The notes under the pieces: model-generated | Told to the model about the DNA's origin: nothing | Database searches by the model: none | Seen by the model: the letters and a program-made list of their open reading frames with translations, nothing else | Shown here: piece after piece, positions 53,547 through 62,601 of the stretch | Layout of the letters: the number at the start of each line of letters is the position of its first letter | Numbering within the stretch: position 1 is the stretch's first letter | Position numbers and translations under genes: made by a program | Assembly: GCA_028278125.1 (NCBI GenBank) | Contig: JANQEY010000014.1 | Span: forward strand, 1-64,000 | DNA from: a bacterium | GTDB lineage: Bacteria; Electryoneota; Electryoneia; Electryoneales; Electryoneaceae | Reading direction: 5' to 3' | DNA length: 64,000 nt

Positions 53547-54611
53547 ATGAAACGTTATACGCTCAATGAACTACTCGACGGTAATCTTGTGTGCTGCCCA
53601 AAATGTAAAGCGCCCGAGTTGATACAGGACAGTGCAGATACGAGTCTGACCTGTAATTCTTGCCAAGAGCAATATGGCGTTATCAATGGTATTCCATTGA
53701 TGGTGCCACGTGTACTTGATGACGATACCAAGCAGGATATCCAAGCATTCTGGGGGGAACTTTACCAGACGATCTATAAAGATACTGATGATAGTTTAGA
53801 TGATGTATCACTGCAGAGTGGCCTGGTGGAGTTGGAGGAATTATTCAAACACCGTGGGCATCTTACAGTTACTGAAATGCCGGTTGCAGACTTAAAGGGT
53901 AAGAGGATCCTTGAGGTCGGGTCAGGAGCTGGCGCTTTTTCTGCTTTTTTTCGATCTAAAGGGGCTGAGATGTTTAGTGTTGATATTACTCTTGACAGGG
54001 TGATATCAACGGCAAAAAAATTAGATTTGTTCGACGATGAAGTAAAGTGCTGTGCCATGCAGGCGGATGCTGAACAGTTACCTTTTCCTGATGACCATTT
54101 TGACATCGTCTTTTCCAATGGAGTGCTGCACCATACCCCGAATACGGAACAGTCTGTACATGAGGTACACCGTGTACTGAAGCCGGGCGGTAGAGCTGTA
54201 ATCATGCTATATGCACGAGACTCATTTTTATACTGGTTTAACCTGTTTTTTGTTCGGGGCATCCTGTTTGGAAGGATTTTCCGTGATCGGAACTGGTTGG
54301 GTAAATCAACTGAATGGATGTCTGATAAGAAGCAAACTGTATATAACCCTGAGACTAAGGTTTACTCGGCCAAAGAGATCAACGCTTTGTTTGAGCAGTT
54401 TGGCGATTTGAAAATCAGAAAAAGTAGTTTTGATGTAAGACAGATTCCCATAGCAGGTAAATACATCTCACGCCTGATTGGAATTTGGAGTGGTTATAAT
54501 AATGCTGGTTTATTGATCTACGGCATTCCCTGGCGTAATGAGTCGCGGCTTGAGCTTTGGCTGGGAAAACACATCGGATTTGGCCTGAATATCACTGCAA
54601 TAAAGCAATAA
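53547..54611 (+). CDS. SAM-dependent methyltransferase with N-terminal Trm112-like zinc domain
   Basis: 354 residues. Residues 1-50 carry two Cys pairs (CCPKCKAPEL and CNSCQEQYG) followed by INGIPLMVP, a Trm112/YbaR-like zinc fold. The catalytic domain has ILEVGSGAGAFSAFF near 120 and NGVLHHTPNTEQSVHEVHRV near 192, then LKPGGRAVIMLYARDS. The C-terminal region with SGYNNAGLLIYGIP is typical of glycan-linked members. The target is probably a sugar on the lipid-linked glycan. Confidence 0.87.
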   Translation: MKRYTLNELLDGNLVCCPKCKAPELIQDSADTSLTCNSCQEQYGVINGIPLMVPRVLDDDTKQDIQAFWGELYQTIYKDTDDSLDDVSLQSGLVELEELFKHRGHLTVTEMPVADLKGKRILEVGSGAGAFSAFFRSKGAEMFSVDITLDRVISTAKKLDLFDDEVKCCAMQADAEQLPFPDDHFDIVFSNGVLHHTPNTEQSVHEVHRVLKPGGRAVIMLYARDSFLYWFNLFFVRGILFGRIFRDRNWLGKSTEWMSDKKQTVYNPETKVYSAKEINALFEQFGDLKIRKSSFDVRQIPIAGKYISRLIGIWSGYNNAGLLIYGIPWRNESRLELWLGKHIGFGLNITAIKQ

Positions 54612-54711
54612 CCGAATAGTCTAACCGGTTCTAAGGTGAACTACGCAAAATCCTGGCGCAGCCCTGGCTAGATAATGGAATATTATTGTCGCTGGTAGAA
54701 AAATAGAATAC

Positions 54712-56559
54712 GTGCTGAATAGATTATTTAAAATTCACCGGCTATTGCCTGAATTCCTAAATGCAGCAAGATTTGCTATTGCTACGGGCAGAGTAACCGA
54801 GTACCTGTACCTGATATCTAAGCTTTTAAATGCTAGGTTGCGTGGTCGACTAGCCACTCCTGAATACCTGATTAATCTGGTCCCTGAAAGGTCCGGTCAG
54901 CCACCTGTGATTACTACTGATCTGGGGTATGAAAATAGATCCGGATCACCACTGATTGTGGAACTACCAGGTGGTGACATGGAAATCACCACTGGAATAG
55001 ATTGGGATTTTGCAACAGATGACCAGGAGACCAGTTTTGCACTACATCGTTTTGGCTGGCTGCTGAAAAGTTACGTAAACAGTCAGGTTAGTGATGATGA
55101 TGTGGTCACCATTATCTGTGATTGGATCAACCGTGTACCCAACCAATCTGATGCCATAGGGTGGGATAGCTACTCTGTTTCTGAAAGGTTGGTAAACTGG
55201 ATTCTGCTGCTGGAAAATCTGCAGGTTTCAGACTTGGTGCAAGACCATGTGGATGAGGTCAGACATAGTATCTCTACGCAGGTTGAGTATCTGTGGCATC
55301 GACTGGAGTATCGAGGTGGAGACACCAATAATCACCTTATAAACAATGCGCGTGCACTCTATATCGCCGGTAACTATCTGCAAGATGCTGAGATACTAGG
55401 GATTGGTAGGATAATCCTGGAGCAGGAGTCGGAGCGGATGTTTTTCGAGTCAGGCTTTCTGCGTGAGGGCTCATCTCACTATCAACTGCTGCTGGCACGT
55501 TCATTCCTTGAGATCTTCTGGTTCGCAAGAAAAAATCATGACGATGTTTTTCTACAAACAATAGAAGGTAGGGTAAAAAAAATATGGCATGCGGCATGCT
55601 TTTTTCTGCAAGACTCTCAGTTTCCGGTATTCGGTGATTTGTCACCAGACTTTACTCCTGACTTTCATTTCGGTATCGGAGCTGTCGGTAATCTGTTGTT
55701 TGATGAGAAGGCGCTGGCTCGGACGGTGGATGGTAAAGGTTGGCACACACTGTTTCCAGGTGTAAATGACTATTTGGTTTCCCATGATTTCAGTCCAGTG
55801 AAAGGGCTAACGGAATATCCAGATGCTGGGTATTACCGCTACAGTAACGATTGCTATACGCTCTATATATATGTCAATCCTACAGGTTATGTGCCAGGGT
55901 GGTCACATGGCCATGCTGATGTTGGCAATTTTGTCCTGTATTGGAAAGACCGTCCGGTGCTTATTGGAACCGGTCGTTCCAGCTATCGGGATACTCCTGA
56001 GGGTCGCTATGGCCGTAGTGTCTGTAGTCATAACGCAATTGCAGTGGATGGACGCGAACCCTGTGTTGTCCATGGGCTCAACGGGATTCCGGCCGCGATG
56101 AGTAAGGCCTATTTGCAACCACAGCCAATAGTGGACAAGGAGTTGCAAAACGAGGTGTTGAGTATTTCGATAGCATATGCAGGAATAGCACGCTGGATTA
56201 ACAGTGGTGAGGTGAAGCGCGAATTTAAATGCCGGCCGGATGAACTGGTGATCAGTGATACTGTTCATGGTAAGGGCAGGCACCGGATAAACACCTATTT
56301 TCAGATGGCCGAAGGCTATCATCCAGAGTCTGATGGCCAGCGCCTGAAAATGCATCATAAAGATCTGGCTCTCTGTCTGAATCATTCACAGGAAATGGAA
56401 GTAGGGACAGTCATTGCCAGGTCTGGTCCTGCGCCGCTTGGATGGTGTTCAGGCAGATACGGTGAATTACGTCCGATCCATACGGTGGTCTGCAGCCAGA
56501 CTGGAGACTTGCCGGTTGTTAACCGCTACCAGCTTTCAGAACAACTTTATCAATCATAG
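54712..56559 (+). CDS. Heparinase II/III-family protein (polysaccharide lyase fold)
   Basis: 615 residues from a GTG start. An alpha-helical toroid occupies the first half, including YRGGDTNNHLINNARALYIA near 203 with the conserved Asn-His, and the beta-sheet half starts near 390 with WSHGHADVGNFVLYW (His and Asp ligands) and RSVCSHNAIAVDG near 440. No signal peptide is apparent. Members of this branch lie in exopolysaccharide clusters next to an asparagine synthase-like gene, as here, and may trim or release uronic acid-containing chains. Whether it cleaves or acts in synthesis is unknown. Confidence 0.85.
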   Translation: MLNRLFKIHRLLPEFLNAARFAIATGRVTEYLYLISKLLNARLRGRLATPEYLINLVPERSGQPPVITTDLGYENRSGSPLIVELPGGDMEITTGIDWDFATDDQETSFALHRFGWLLKSYVNSQVSDDDVVTIICDWINRVPNQSDAIGWDSYSVSERLVNWILLLENLQVSDLVQDHVDEVRHSISTQVEYLWHRLEYRGGDTNNHLINNARALYIAGNYLQDAEILGIGRIILEQESERMFFESGFLREGSSHYQLLLARSFLEIFWFARKNHDDVFLQTIEGRVKKIWHAACFFLQDSQFPVFGDLSPDFTPDFHFGIGAVGNLLFDEKALARTVDGKGWHTLFPGVNDYLVSHDFSPVKGLTEYPDAGYYRYSNDCYTLYIYVNPTGYVPGWSHGHADVGNFVLYWKDRPVLIGTGRSSYRDTPEGRYGRSVCSHNAIAVDGREPCVVHGLNGIPAAMSKAYLQPQPIVDKELQNEVLSISIAYAGIARWINSGEVKREFKCRPDELVISDTVHGKGRHRINTYFQMAEGYHPESDGQRLKMHHKDLALCLNHSQEMEVGTVIARSGPAPLGWCSGRYGELRPIHTVVCSQTGDLPVVNRYQLSEQLYQS

Positions 56560-56575
56560 TGAGTGATTAATTTCC

Positions 56576-58492
56576 ATGTGTGGAATATGCGGTATCTACC
56601 GGCCTGGCCGACAGCACGATCCAGTGGTGCATGATAGTGTTGTGGCCATGTGTGGCATGATATCCCACCGGGGGCCAGATGATGCCGGTGTTGTCGGAAT
56701 TGATGGCGCCACCTTTGGTCATCGTCGTCTGAGTATTATCGATACTACTCCACGTGGTCATCAACCTATGTGGAATGAAGATAAGACCATACTGCTGGCT
56801 GCAAATGGTGAAATCTACAACTATGTTGAGCTTAGGGCTAAGCTGAGTCAGCGTGGACATCGTTTCATGTCTGATACTGACATAGAAGTCATTCTACATG
56901 CCTATGAAGAGTACGGTGATAACGCACTTGATCATCTACGCGGTATGTTTGCCTTTGCTCTGTATGACAGTGTGAATCAGCGCATGTTGGTAGCCAGGGA
57001 TCGTCTGGGTATCAAGCCGGTGTATTTCGCCGAGCTCGATGGGATGTTGGTTTTTGCATCTGAGGTCAAATCTGTACTCGCCAGTGGTTTGCTTGCGAGG
57101 CAACTGGATGTACGAGCGCTGGATGACTATTTAAGCCTGGGCTACACTGCTGCGCCACGCACACTAATCAGTGGGATACAGGCGTTGTCACCTGGTCATC
57201 TGTTAGTGATAGAGAATGGTAGCGTACTGACAAGACCTTACTGGACGTTACCCCAACAAGGCAGTAATACATCATCAATAGAACAGATCGTACCTGATAC
57301 TCGCGCTATCCTCGAGGAGAGCACAGCCCTGCATATGCTGAGTGATGTGCCACTTGGGGCCTTCCTTAGCGGAGGTATTGATTCAGCAGCTGTCGTCGGC
57401 TTGATGGCTTCCCAGGTTAATGAACCTATCAAGACATTTACTGTTGGTTTTCGTGAAGCACCGGCACCTCTTGATGAGTTGGCGACAGCCAGAGAGACGG
57501 CCCGGTATTTTGGAACTGAACATCACGAGGTCATACTTGGCGGTGGTGATGTAGTACAGCATCTTGACCATATGATTTGGAGCTTGGATCTGCCCAGTTT
57601 TGATGGTATCAATACCTACCTTATTTCCAGAGCAGCCAAGGACCAAGGTATTACCGTGGCGCTTTCCGGTCTTGGTGGTGATGAGATATTTGGTGGCTAT
57701 GGTACTTACAGATTTATCCCTAAGGCAGCACGCTGGCTCTCATTGTGGCGAACAATGCCTGTATGGGCCAGGACCACCATTGTGCGTGCGTTGGCTGCAG
57801 CCACTGGGAGTACAGCCCGACGGCAGAAGCTGAGACGGTTGCGGGACGTCAAAGGAACCATCGATCTTTATGCAATGATCCGTGCCGAAACCTGGCGCGA
57901 CGACAAGCTGGCTATGTATAGTGAGGATATTGGCGCTCAGTTGCTTGATATGCAGCAGGACGTTGATATTTGGCAACAGCTGGCTGACGTCACACAAAGT
58001 GTTTCGCCCTGGCGTCAGGTGCAGGAACTAGAGATTACCAATTACATGGGTTGGCGACTATTGCGTGATGCAGATGCAATGAGCATGGCGCATGCACTTG
58101 AAATCAGGGTTCCGCTTATTGACCATAAACTGGTTGAGTATGTAGCAGGATTGCCCTTAGGTATGGAACAGCATTTTGGACACCCGAAACGTCTACTACT
58201 GCAGAGCCTGAATGATCTGTTACCACAACATGTGCTTAATAGGCCAAAACAGGGCTTCCAGTTTCCTATGGATATATGGATGAAGAATGAACTCAGACCA
58301 ATCATGGATGATGTGTTTTCCAGTGTGAGTATATCCAGAAGAGGGGTATTCAAGGTAGCACCCATGCAACGGCTGTATCAGCAGTTTCTGCAAGGTAATC
58401 TAACTTATGAAGTAGTATGGAAATACGCCGTATTGGAGCTCTGGATGCGACAGTACATCGATAGTGATCACTCCTTTGCACAGGCAGCCTGA
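56576..58492 (+). CDS. asnB: Asparagine synthase-like glutamine amidotransferase
   Basis: 638 residues. Met is followed by Cys2 (MCGICGIY), the glutaminase nucleophile, and the N-terminal Ntn domain has SHRGPDDAG and LAANGEIYNY. The synthase domain has the PP-loop FLSGGIDSAAVVGLMA near 263 and LSGLGGDEIFGGY near 363. In polysaccharide clusters such proteins are thought to amidate uronic acids of the glycan, using glutamine and ATP, more often than to make free asparagine. It follows the heparinase gene by 16 bases and abuts a GT2 gene. Confidence 0.9.
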   Translation: MCGICGIYRPGRQHDPVVHDSVVAMCGMISHRGPDDAGVVGIDGATFGHRRLSIIDTTPRGHQPMWNEDKTILLAANGEIYNYVELRAKLSQRGHRFMSDTDIEVILHAYEEYGDNALDHLRGMFAFALYDSVNQRMLVARDRLGIKPVYFAELDGMLVFASEVKSVLASGLLARQLDVRALDDYLSLGYTAAPRTLISGIQALSPGHLLVIENGSVLTRPYWTLPQQGSNTSSIEQIVPDTRAILEESTALHMLSDVPLGAFLSGGIDSAAVVGLMASQVNEPIKTFTVGFREAPAPLDELATARETARYFGTEHHEVILGGGDVVQHLDHMIWSLDLPSFDGINTYLISRAAKDQGITVALSGLGGDEIFGGYGTYRFIPKAARWLSLWRTMPVWARTTIVRALAAATGSTARRQKLRRLRDVKGTIDLYAMIRAETWRDDKLAMYSEDIGAQLLDMQQDVDIWQQLADVTQSVSPWRQVQELEITNYMGWRLLRDADAMSMAHALEIRVPLIDHKLVEYVAGLPLGMEQHFGHPKRLLLQSLNDLLPQHVLNRPKQGFQFPMDIWMKNELRPIMDDVFSSVSISRRGVFKVAPMQRLYQQFLQGNLTYEVVWKYAVLELWMRQYIDSDHSFAQAA

Positions 58493-58494
58493 TT

Positions 58495-59277
58495 GTGCCC
58501 CTGGTTTCCGTTCTGACAACAGTCTTTAATGGGGTCGGTACTCTGCCGGCGACCGTTGAGAGTATACTGAATCAGTCACTTCAGGATCTGGAATATATCA
58601 TTGTTGATGATGGCTCAACTGATGCTACGGCTGACTGGCTGGCGCAGTTGCAGGACCCGCGTGTTAAGGTTGTGCGTATCCAGCATGCCGGTCGTGGCGT
58701 GGCCCTGAATGTTGGCTTAGAGCAGGCTACTTCTGAGTTGATCGCAATTCTTGATGCGGATGATATTGCTGCTCCGGGACGTCTTGCTATCCAGGAAAAC
58801 CTGATGGGGCAGCAAGATTACACGGTCCTGGCCTGCCAATGTACGACCACAGTTTCTGCACTGCCAAAAGAGTTGGAGACAACTGTTCTGCCAAGGACAG
58901 TTGATCCGCGCGAGTTCATCAAAAATAATGCAATCTGTCATTCTGGCGCGATGATACGTCGTGCAGCGCTTCAGGATGTTGGCAACTATGATGCCGACAG
59001 GACTGAATTGTATGATTACGATCTTTGGTTACGGCTTGCCGCACAAGGATATGGTATTGGTCTACTTGATATGCCCTTGGTGTTTAAGCGTTTGCACAAG
59101 GGGCAGAACTTTGAGCGTAAGAGGCGTCTCAACTATTTATGCTCAGCATACCGCTGTAAACAACGGGCCTTGAAACTTTTTCCACATACACCATTTGATC
59201 GTCTATATCCTATAGCCACATTTGTATATGGACTCTTGCCGATCAGTATCAGGCGTCTACTTATGGGGTATCGGTGA
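58495..59277 (+). CDS. Family 2 glycosyltransferase
   Basis: 260 residues, GTG start two bases after the upstream stop. VSVLTTVFNGVGTLPATVES near residue 3, YIIVDDGSTDATADW near 34 and AILDADDIAAPGR near 82 (DxD) are the nucleotide-sugar and metal sites of GT2 enzymes. LYDYDLWLRLAAQGYG near 170 carries the ED/YDxxL acceptor motif. It is an inverting transferase acting on the cytoplasmic side. Sugar specificity is unknown. Confidence 0.92.
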   Translation: MPLVSVLTTVFNGVGTLPATVESILNQSLQDLEYIIVDDGSTDATADWLAQLQDPRVKVVRIQHAGRGVALNVGLEQATSELIAILDADDIAAPGRLAIQENLMGQQDYTVLACQCTTTVSALPKELETTVLPRTVDPREFIKNNAICHSGAMIRRAALQDVGNYDADRTELYDYDLWLRLAAQGYGIGLLDMPLVFKRLHKGQNFERKRRLNYLCSAYRCKQRALKLFPHTPFDRLYPIATFVYGLLPISIRRLLMGYR

Positions 59278-60233
59278 TAATGGGTACAGTAGCTGTAACC
59301 GGTGGTTCAGGCTTTATTGGCAGGAAATTGGTTGAATCACTCTGCAGCAAGGGCTACAAAGTAAATGTGTTGTCAAGGCGGGACGATGCAGTTTTTCCCC
59401 CAGAGGTAAAGGTAGTAAAGGGTGATCTTACTTCAGAGGATTGTGCCTTGGCGCAACTGTTGGAAGATTGTGAAACCGTATTTCATTGTGCCGGTGAGTT
59501 GGCTGATGAAGTGGCAATGCGGTCACTGCATGTAGATGGTACAAAACGGTTACTTCAAGCAGTTCAGGAACGGGTTAGGCAGGATGGCGAGGTTATACAT
59601 TGGGTACAGCTAAGTAGTGTTGGTGCGTATGGACCTCCGCAGAATAAGGCAAGTGATGAGCGTAGTGTAACCGAGGAGTCGCCGACTAATCCTTGTGGTG
59701 AGTACGAGCTCACTAAGACCCTATCGGATGAACTGATTATACAGGCCGGTAAGCAGGGTGTTCTTACCTACTCGATTGTTAGGCCATCTAATGTGTTTGG
59801 TGCCGGGATGCCGAATCAGTCGTTACGCCAGTTGGCAAATATGGTGCGTAAAGGATTGTTCTTCTATATTGGGCAACCAGGTGCAGTAGCTACATATGTG
59901 CATGTGGATGATGTGATAGAGACACTCTTGCGTTGTGGCAAGGACCATCGCGCGCAAGGACAGGTGTTTAATGTTTCCAATGACTGTACCCTTGAAGAGA
60001 TGATCACAGGTTTGGCAAATGCAGTTGCCGTTAAGCCTCCAAGATTGAGAATGCCCGAGTCACTGGTTAGGGCGATAATACGTGTTCTATCAAAAATGGT
60101 TAGGGTTCCACTTACGCAAGAGCGGATTGATGCCCTGGTGACAAGGACCAGGTATCCATATTCCAAGCTGGAGCAGCAGCTGGACTTTGTCCCGCAGAAA
60201 CCGGTGCCAACGACGATTGGTGAAATTGTATGA
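59274..60233 (+). CDS. NAD-dependent sugar epimerase/dehydratase (WbpV-like)
   Basis: 319 residues from GTG at 59274 in a GTGA overlap, with GGGG six bases upstream; the ATG at 59280 is an alternative. VAVTGGSGFIGRKLVESL near 6 binds NAD, and CGEYELTKTLSDE near 140 carries the Tyr/Lys pair of extended SDRs. Its position before a GT4 gene and a WbpL-like gene is like that of WbpV, which makes UDP-Fuc4NAc-type precursors for the initiating transferase in Pseudomonas. Confidence 0.88.
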   Translation: MIMGTVAVTGGSGFIGRKLVESLCSKGYKVNVLSRRDDAVFPPEVKVVKGDLTSEDCALAQLLEDCETVFHCAGELADEVAMRSLHVDGTKRLLQAVQERVRQDGEVIHWVQLSSVGAYGPPQNKASDERSVTEESPTNPCGEYELTKTLSDELIIQAGKQGVLTYSIVRPSNVFGAGMPNQSLRQLANMVRKGLFFYIGQPGAVATYVHVDDVIETLLRCGKDHRAQGQVFNVSNDCTLEEMITGLANAVAVKPPRLRMPESLVRAIIRVLSKMVRVPLTQERIDALVTRTRYPYSKLEQQLDFVPQKPVPTTIGEIV

Positions 60234-61387
60234 TGCAGAAAAATATTGCAATCGTTACTACTTCACCCTTGCCGGTTAATTTTTTTCTACAAGACCATGT
60301 GCGGGCGTTGAGCAAAGAATATAAGGTCTCTATTGTAGTTAATGCTGCCAGTGCTGAGGAGTTGGGTGGGATAGCGGAGATCATAGAGTTTATTCCCATG
60401 AAGATTCACCGTGAGATAAGCTTGCTGGCAGATATTGCGGCCTTATGGGGTTTGTACCGTCTATTCCGTGTAAGGAATTTTGCCTTGATCCACTCTATGA
60501 ATCCCAAAGCAGGGCTGCTGTGTATGACGGCTGCCTGGTTGGCTCGAGCCAGATGTAGGTTACATACCTTTACCGGACAGGTTTGGGTAACAAGAAAAGG
60601 GCTAGGGCGCTGGCTACTAAAACAGATGGATAGGATAACTGCCAAACTGGCAACCACCGTCATGGTAGATAGCCACTCGCAAAGAGACTTTCTGCTAGAG
60701 CAGGGGGTGGTCTCCAAGGCTGGTTCATTGGTATTGGCAGACGGTTCTATAAGTGGAGTTAATCTTGCTAGATTTTATCCAGATCTGAGGCAGCGCCATG
60801 AAGTCCGGCAAGAGCTGGAGATTTCCGACGCTGCCAAGGTTGTTATTTATTTGGGGCGGCTTAAGCGGGATAAAGGTGTGCTTGATTTGGCACAGGCATT
60901 TCTTGAGGTTCAGCGTATTGTTCCTGAAGCTGTTCTGCTACTTGTGGGTCCGGATGAAGATGAGCTGCTACCTGGAATAATGGAAATGTTAGATGGCCCT
61001 GGAGACCATATACGATATGTGCCATATACCCGGGTTCCAGAACATTATATGCGGGCCGCAGATATCCTATGTCTACCCAGTTATCGGGAGGGGTTCGGGA
61101 GTATTGTAATTGAAGCGGCGGCCTGCGAAATACCGGCAGTAGCATCCAGGATTTATGGATTGACAGATGCTGTGGTGGATGATGAGACAGGTTTGCTCGT
61201 GACAGTGGCAGATATCCCTGAATTAACAGCTGCAATTGTCAAGCTTGCAACCAATGATGAGTTAAGATCAAAACAGGGTTTGGCAGCCCGCATACGTGCA
61301 GAGAAGCTTTTTAACCAGGAGCGTATCACACAGGAACTGGTTGGGTTATATGCACAACTGCTGGCCGGACAGGATACAGCATGCTAA
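60230..61387 (+). CDS. Family 4 glycosyltransferase (GT-B)
   Basis: 385 residues. The start overlaps the epimerase gene (ATGATG), and the end overlaps the next gene by seven bases. An N-terminal PLPVNFFLQDHVRAL segment binds acceptor; SMNPKAGLLCMTAAWLARAR near 87 is typical of the PglA/WbpY-like branch. The donor domain has YLGRLKRDKGVLDLAQAF near 205 and PSYREGFGSIVIEAAACEIP near 282 with the E-x7-E signature. It should be a retaining transferase that adds the second sugar after the initiating enzyme. Confidence 0.92.
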   Translation: MMQKNIAIVTTSPLPVNFFLQDHVRALSKEYKVSIVVNAASAEELGGIAEIIEFIPMKIHREISLLADIAALWGLYRLFRVRNFALIHSMNPKAGLLCMTAAWLARARCRLHTFTGQVWVTRKGLGRWLLKQMDRITAKLATTVMVDSHSQRDFLLEQGVVSKAGSLVLADGSISGVNLARFYPDLRQRHEVRQELEISDAAKVVIYLGRLKRDKGVLDLAQAFLEVQRIVPEAVLLLVGPDEDELLPGIMEMLDGPGDHIRYVPYTRVPEHYMRAADILCLPSYREGFGSIVIEAAACEIPAVASRIYGLTDAVVDDETGLLVTVADIPELTAAIVKLATNDELRSKQGLAARIRAEKLFNQERITQELVGLYAQLLAGQDTAC

Positions 61388-62373
61388 CCATCTTCACCGG
61401 ATTTATTCTGCTGCTCACACTGACTATAAGTTGGTTTTGTTCCAGGTGGTTGGCTTCGCATAGAAACCCGCTTCGCATTATGGATCAACCTAATGAAAGG
61501 TCACTGCATGATGTACCAACCCCCAGGGCTGGTGGTGTGGCTATTCTGCTCTCTTTGTTAGTTGGATGGACATGGTTGGCTTATACCCAGGAATTGCCTG
61601 AATTCAGTGGTTATGTCGTCCTGTCGTTACTAGTAGTGGCTGGAATATCGTTGCTGGATGATCATGCAGAGGTTCTGCCCCAGTTTAGGTTGTTAGCTCA
61701 TGGTGTAGCAGCTGTATGCCTCCTTATGGTTCTTCCTGGGGAGTGGTTTGTTTTATTGCTGGCCTGGTTTGCCATTGTCTGGTTGGTCAATCTGTACAAT
61801 TTTATGGATGGAATAGATGGGCTGGCTGGCGGCATGGCGTTGATAGGTTTTGGCGCCTTGGGAGTTATTGCCTGGTTGAATGGGCATCAGCTCTATTCAG
61901 TCTATGCTTGGGTTGTTGCGGCTGCAGCGGCTGGATTTCTGATATTGAACTGGCCTCCGGCTAGGATTTTTATGGGCGATGTTGGTTCTGCCAGTCTGGG
62001 ACTCTTGGTGTCAATATTCTGGATCTGGGGGGTGCGGGACGGTATTTTTGCTATCTGGTTGCCGGCATTGATTTTTTCACCCTTTATTATTGATGCGACT
62101 ATCACCTTGTTACTAAGAGCCTGGCGCAGGGAGCGGGTGTGGGAAGCGCATCGTAGTCACTATTACCAAAGGCTTGTGCAGCTGGGGTGGGGGCATCGTA
62201 AGACTGTATTGCTCGAGTATTGTCTGATGCTGATATGTGCTGCTACTGCAATATTACTCAATCAAGTTGATGTTACACTGGTGTCAATTTGTGGGGTTGG
62301 TATGTTGGTTCTGCTCTATTTATTACTCGCGAACAGGATTTCATACTACGAGCGGGAACTGATAAGAAACTAA
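61381..62373 (+). CDS. Polyprenyl-phosphate sugar-1-phosphate transferase (WecA/WbpL family)
   Basis: 330 residues, about ten membrane helices. DQPNERSLHDVPTPRAGG near residue 36, LLDDHAEV near 93, NLYNFMDGIDGLAGG near 139 and RIFMGDVGSASLG near 196 are the catalytic Asp-bearing loops of the family. The enzyme transfers a sugar-1-phosphate from a UDP sugar to undecaprenyl phosphate and thereby starts lipid-linked glycan synthesis at the inner membrane. The DQPNERSLH form and the epimerase/GT4 neighbours suggest the WbpL (Fuc4NAc/QuiNAc) type rather than WecA. Confidence 0.92.
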   Translation: MLTIFTGFILLLTLTISWFCSRWLASHRNPLRIMDQPNERSLHDVPTPRAGGVAILLSLLVGWTWLAYTQELPEFSGYVVLSLLVVAGISLLDDHAEVLPQFRLLAHGVAAVCLLMVLPGEWFVLLLAWFAIVWLVNLYNFMDGIDGLAGGMALIGFGALGVIAWLNGHQLYSVYAWVVAAAAAGFLILNWPPARIFMGDVGSASLGLLVSIFWIWGVRDGIFAIWLPALIFSPFIIDATITLLLRAWRRERVWEAHRSHYYQRLVQLGWGHRKTVLLEYCLMLICAATAILLNQVDVTLVSICGVGMLVLLYLLLANRISYYERELIRN

Positions 62374-62601
62374 GTGTCTAGTCTGTGTTAGTACAGATGC
62401 TTTGAAAAATAGTGTTTGATAGTCTGATTGCAGCAAGAAAGCTGATTTATTGCTGCTGCAGTTTAATGGCCTGTTACATGGAGTAGTTAGATTATTGTGG
62501 TATTTGATCTATGTCATCAACTTAAGGAAATGCTTTGGTAAATTCAGCGGATCAGATGATTAATATTGCTGAAGTTTGAGTTAGGACACTATTGGTGAAA
62601 T

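Noticed and set aside
54186..54199. Second GGCGGTAG sequence, possible ops element
   Set aside because: It lies inside a methyltransferase gene, where it encodes part of KPGGRAV, and the bases after GGCGGTAG do not give TGCT at the required place.
62430..62456. Inverted repeat GCAGCAA...TTGCTGC as terminator before the last gene
   Set aside because: No T run follows and the loop is long and unstructured; may be chance.
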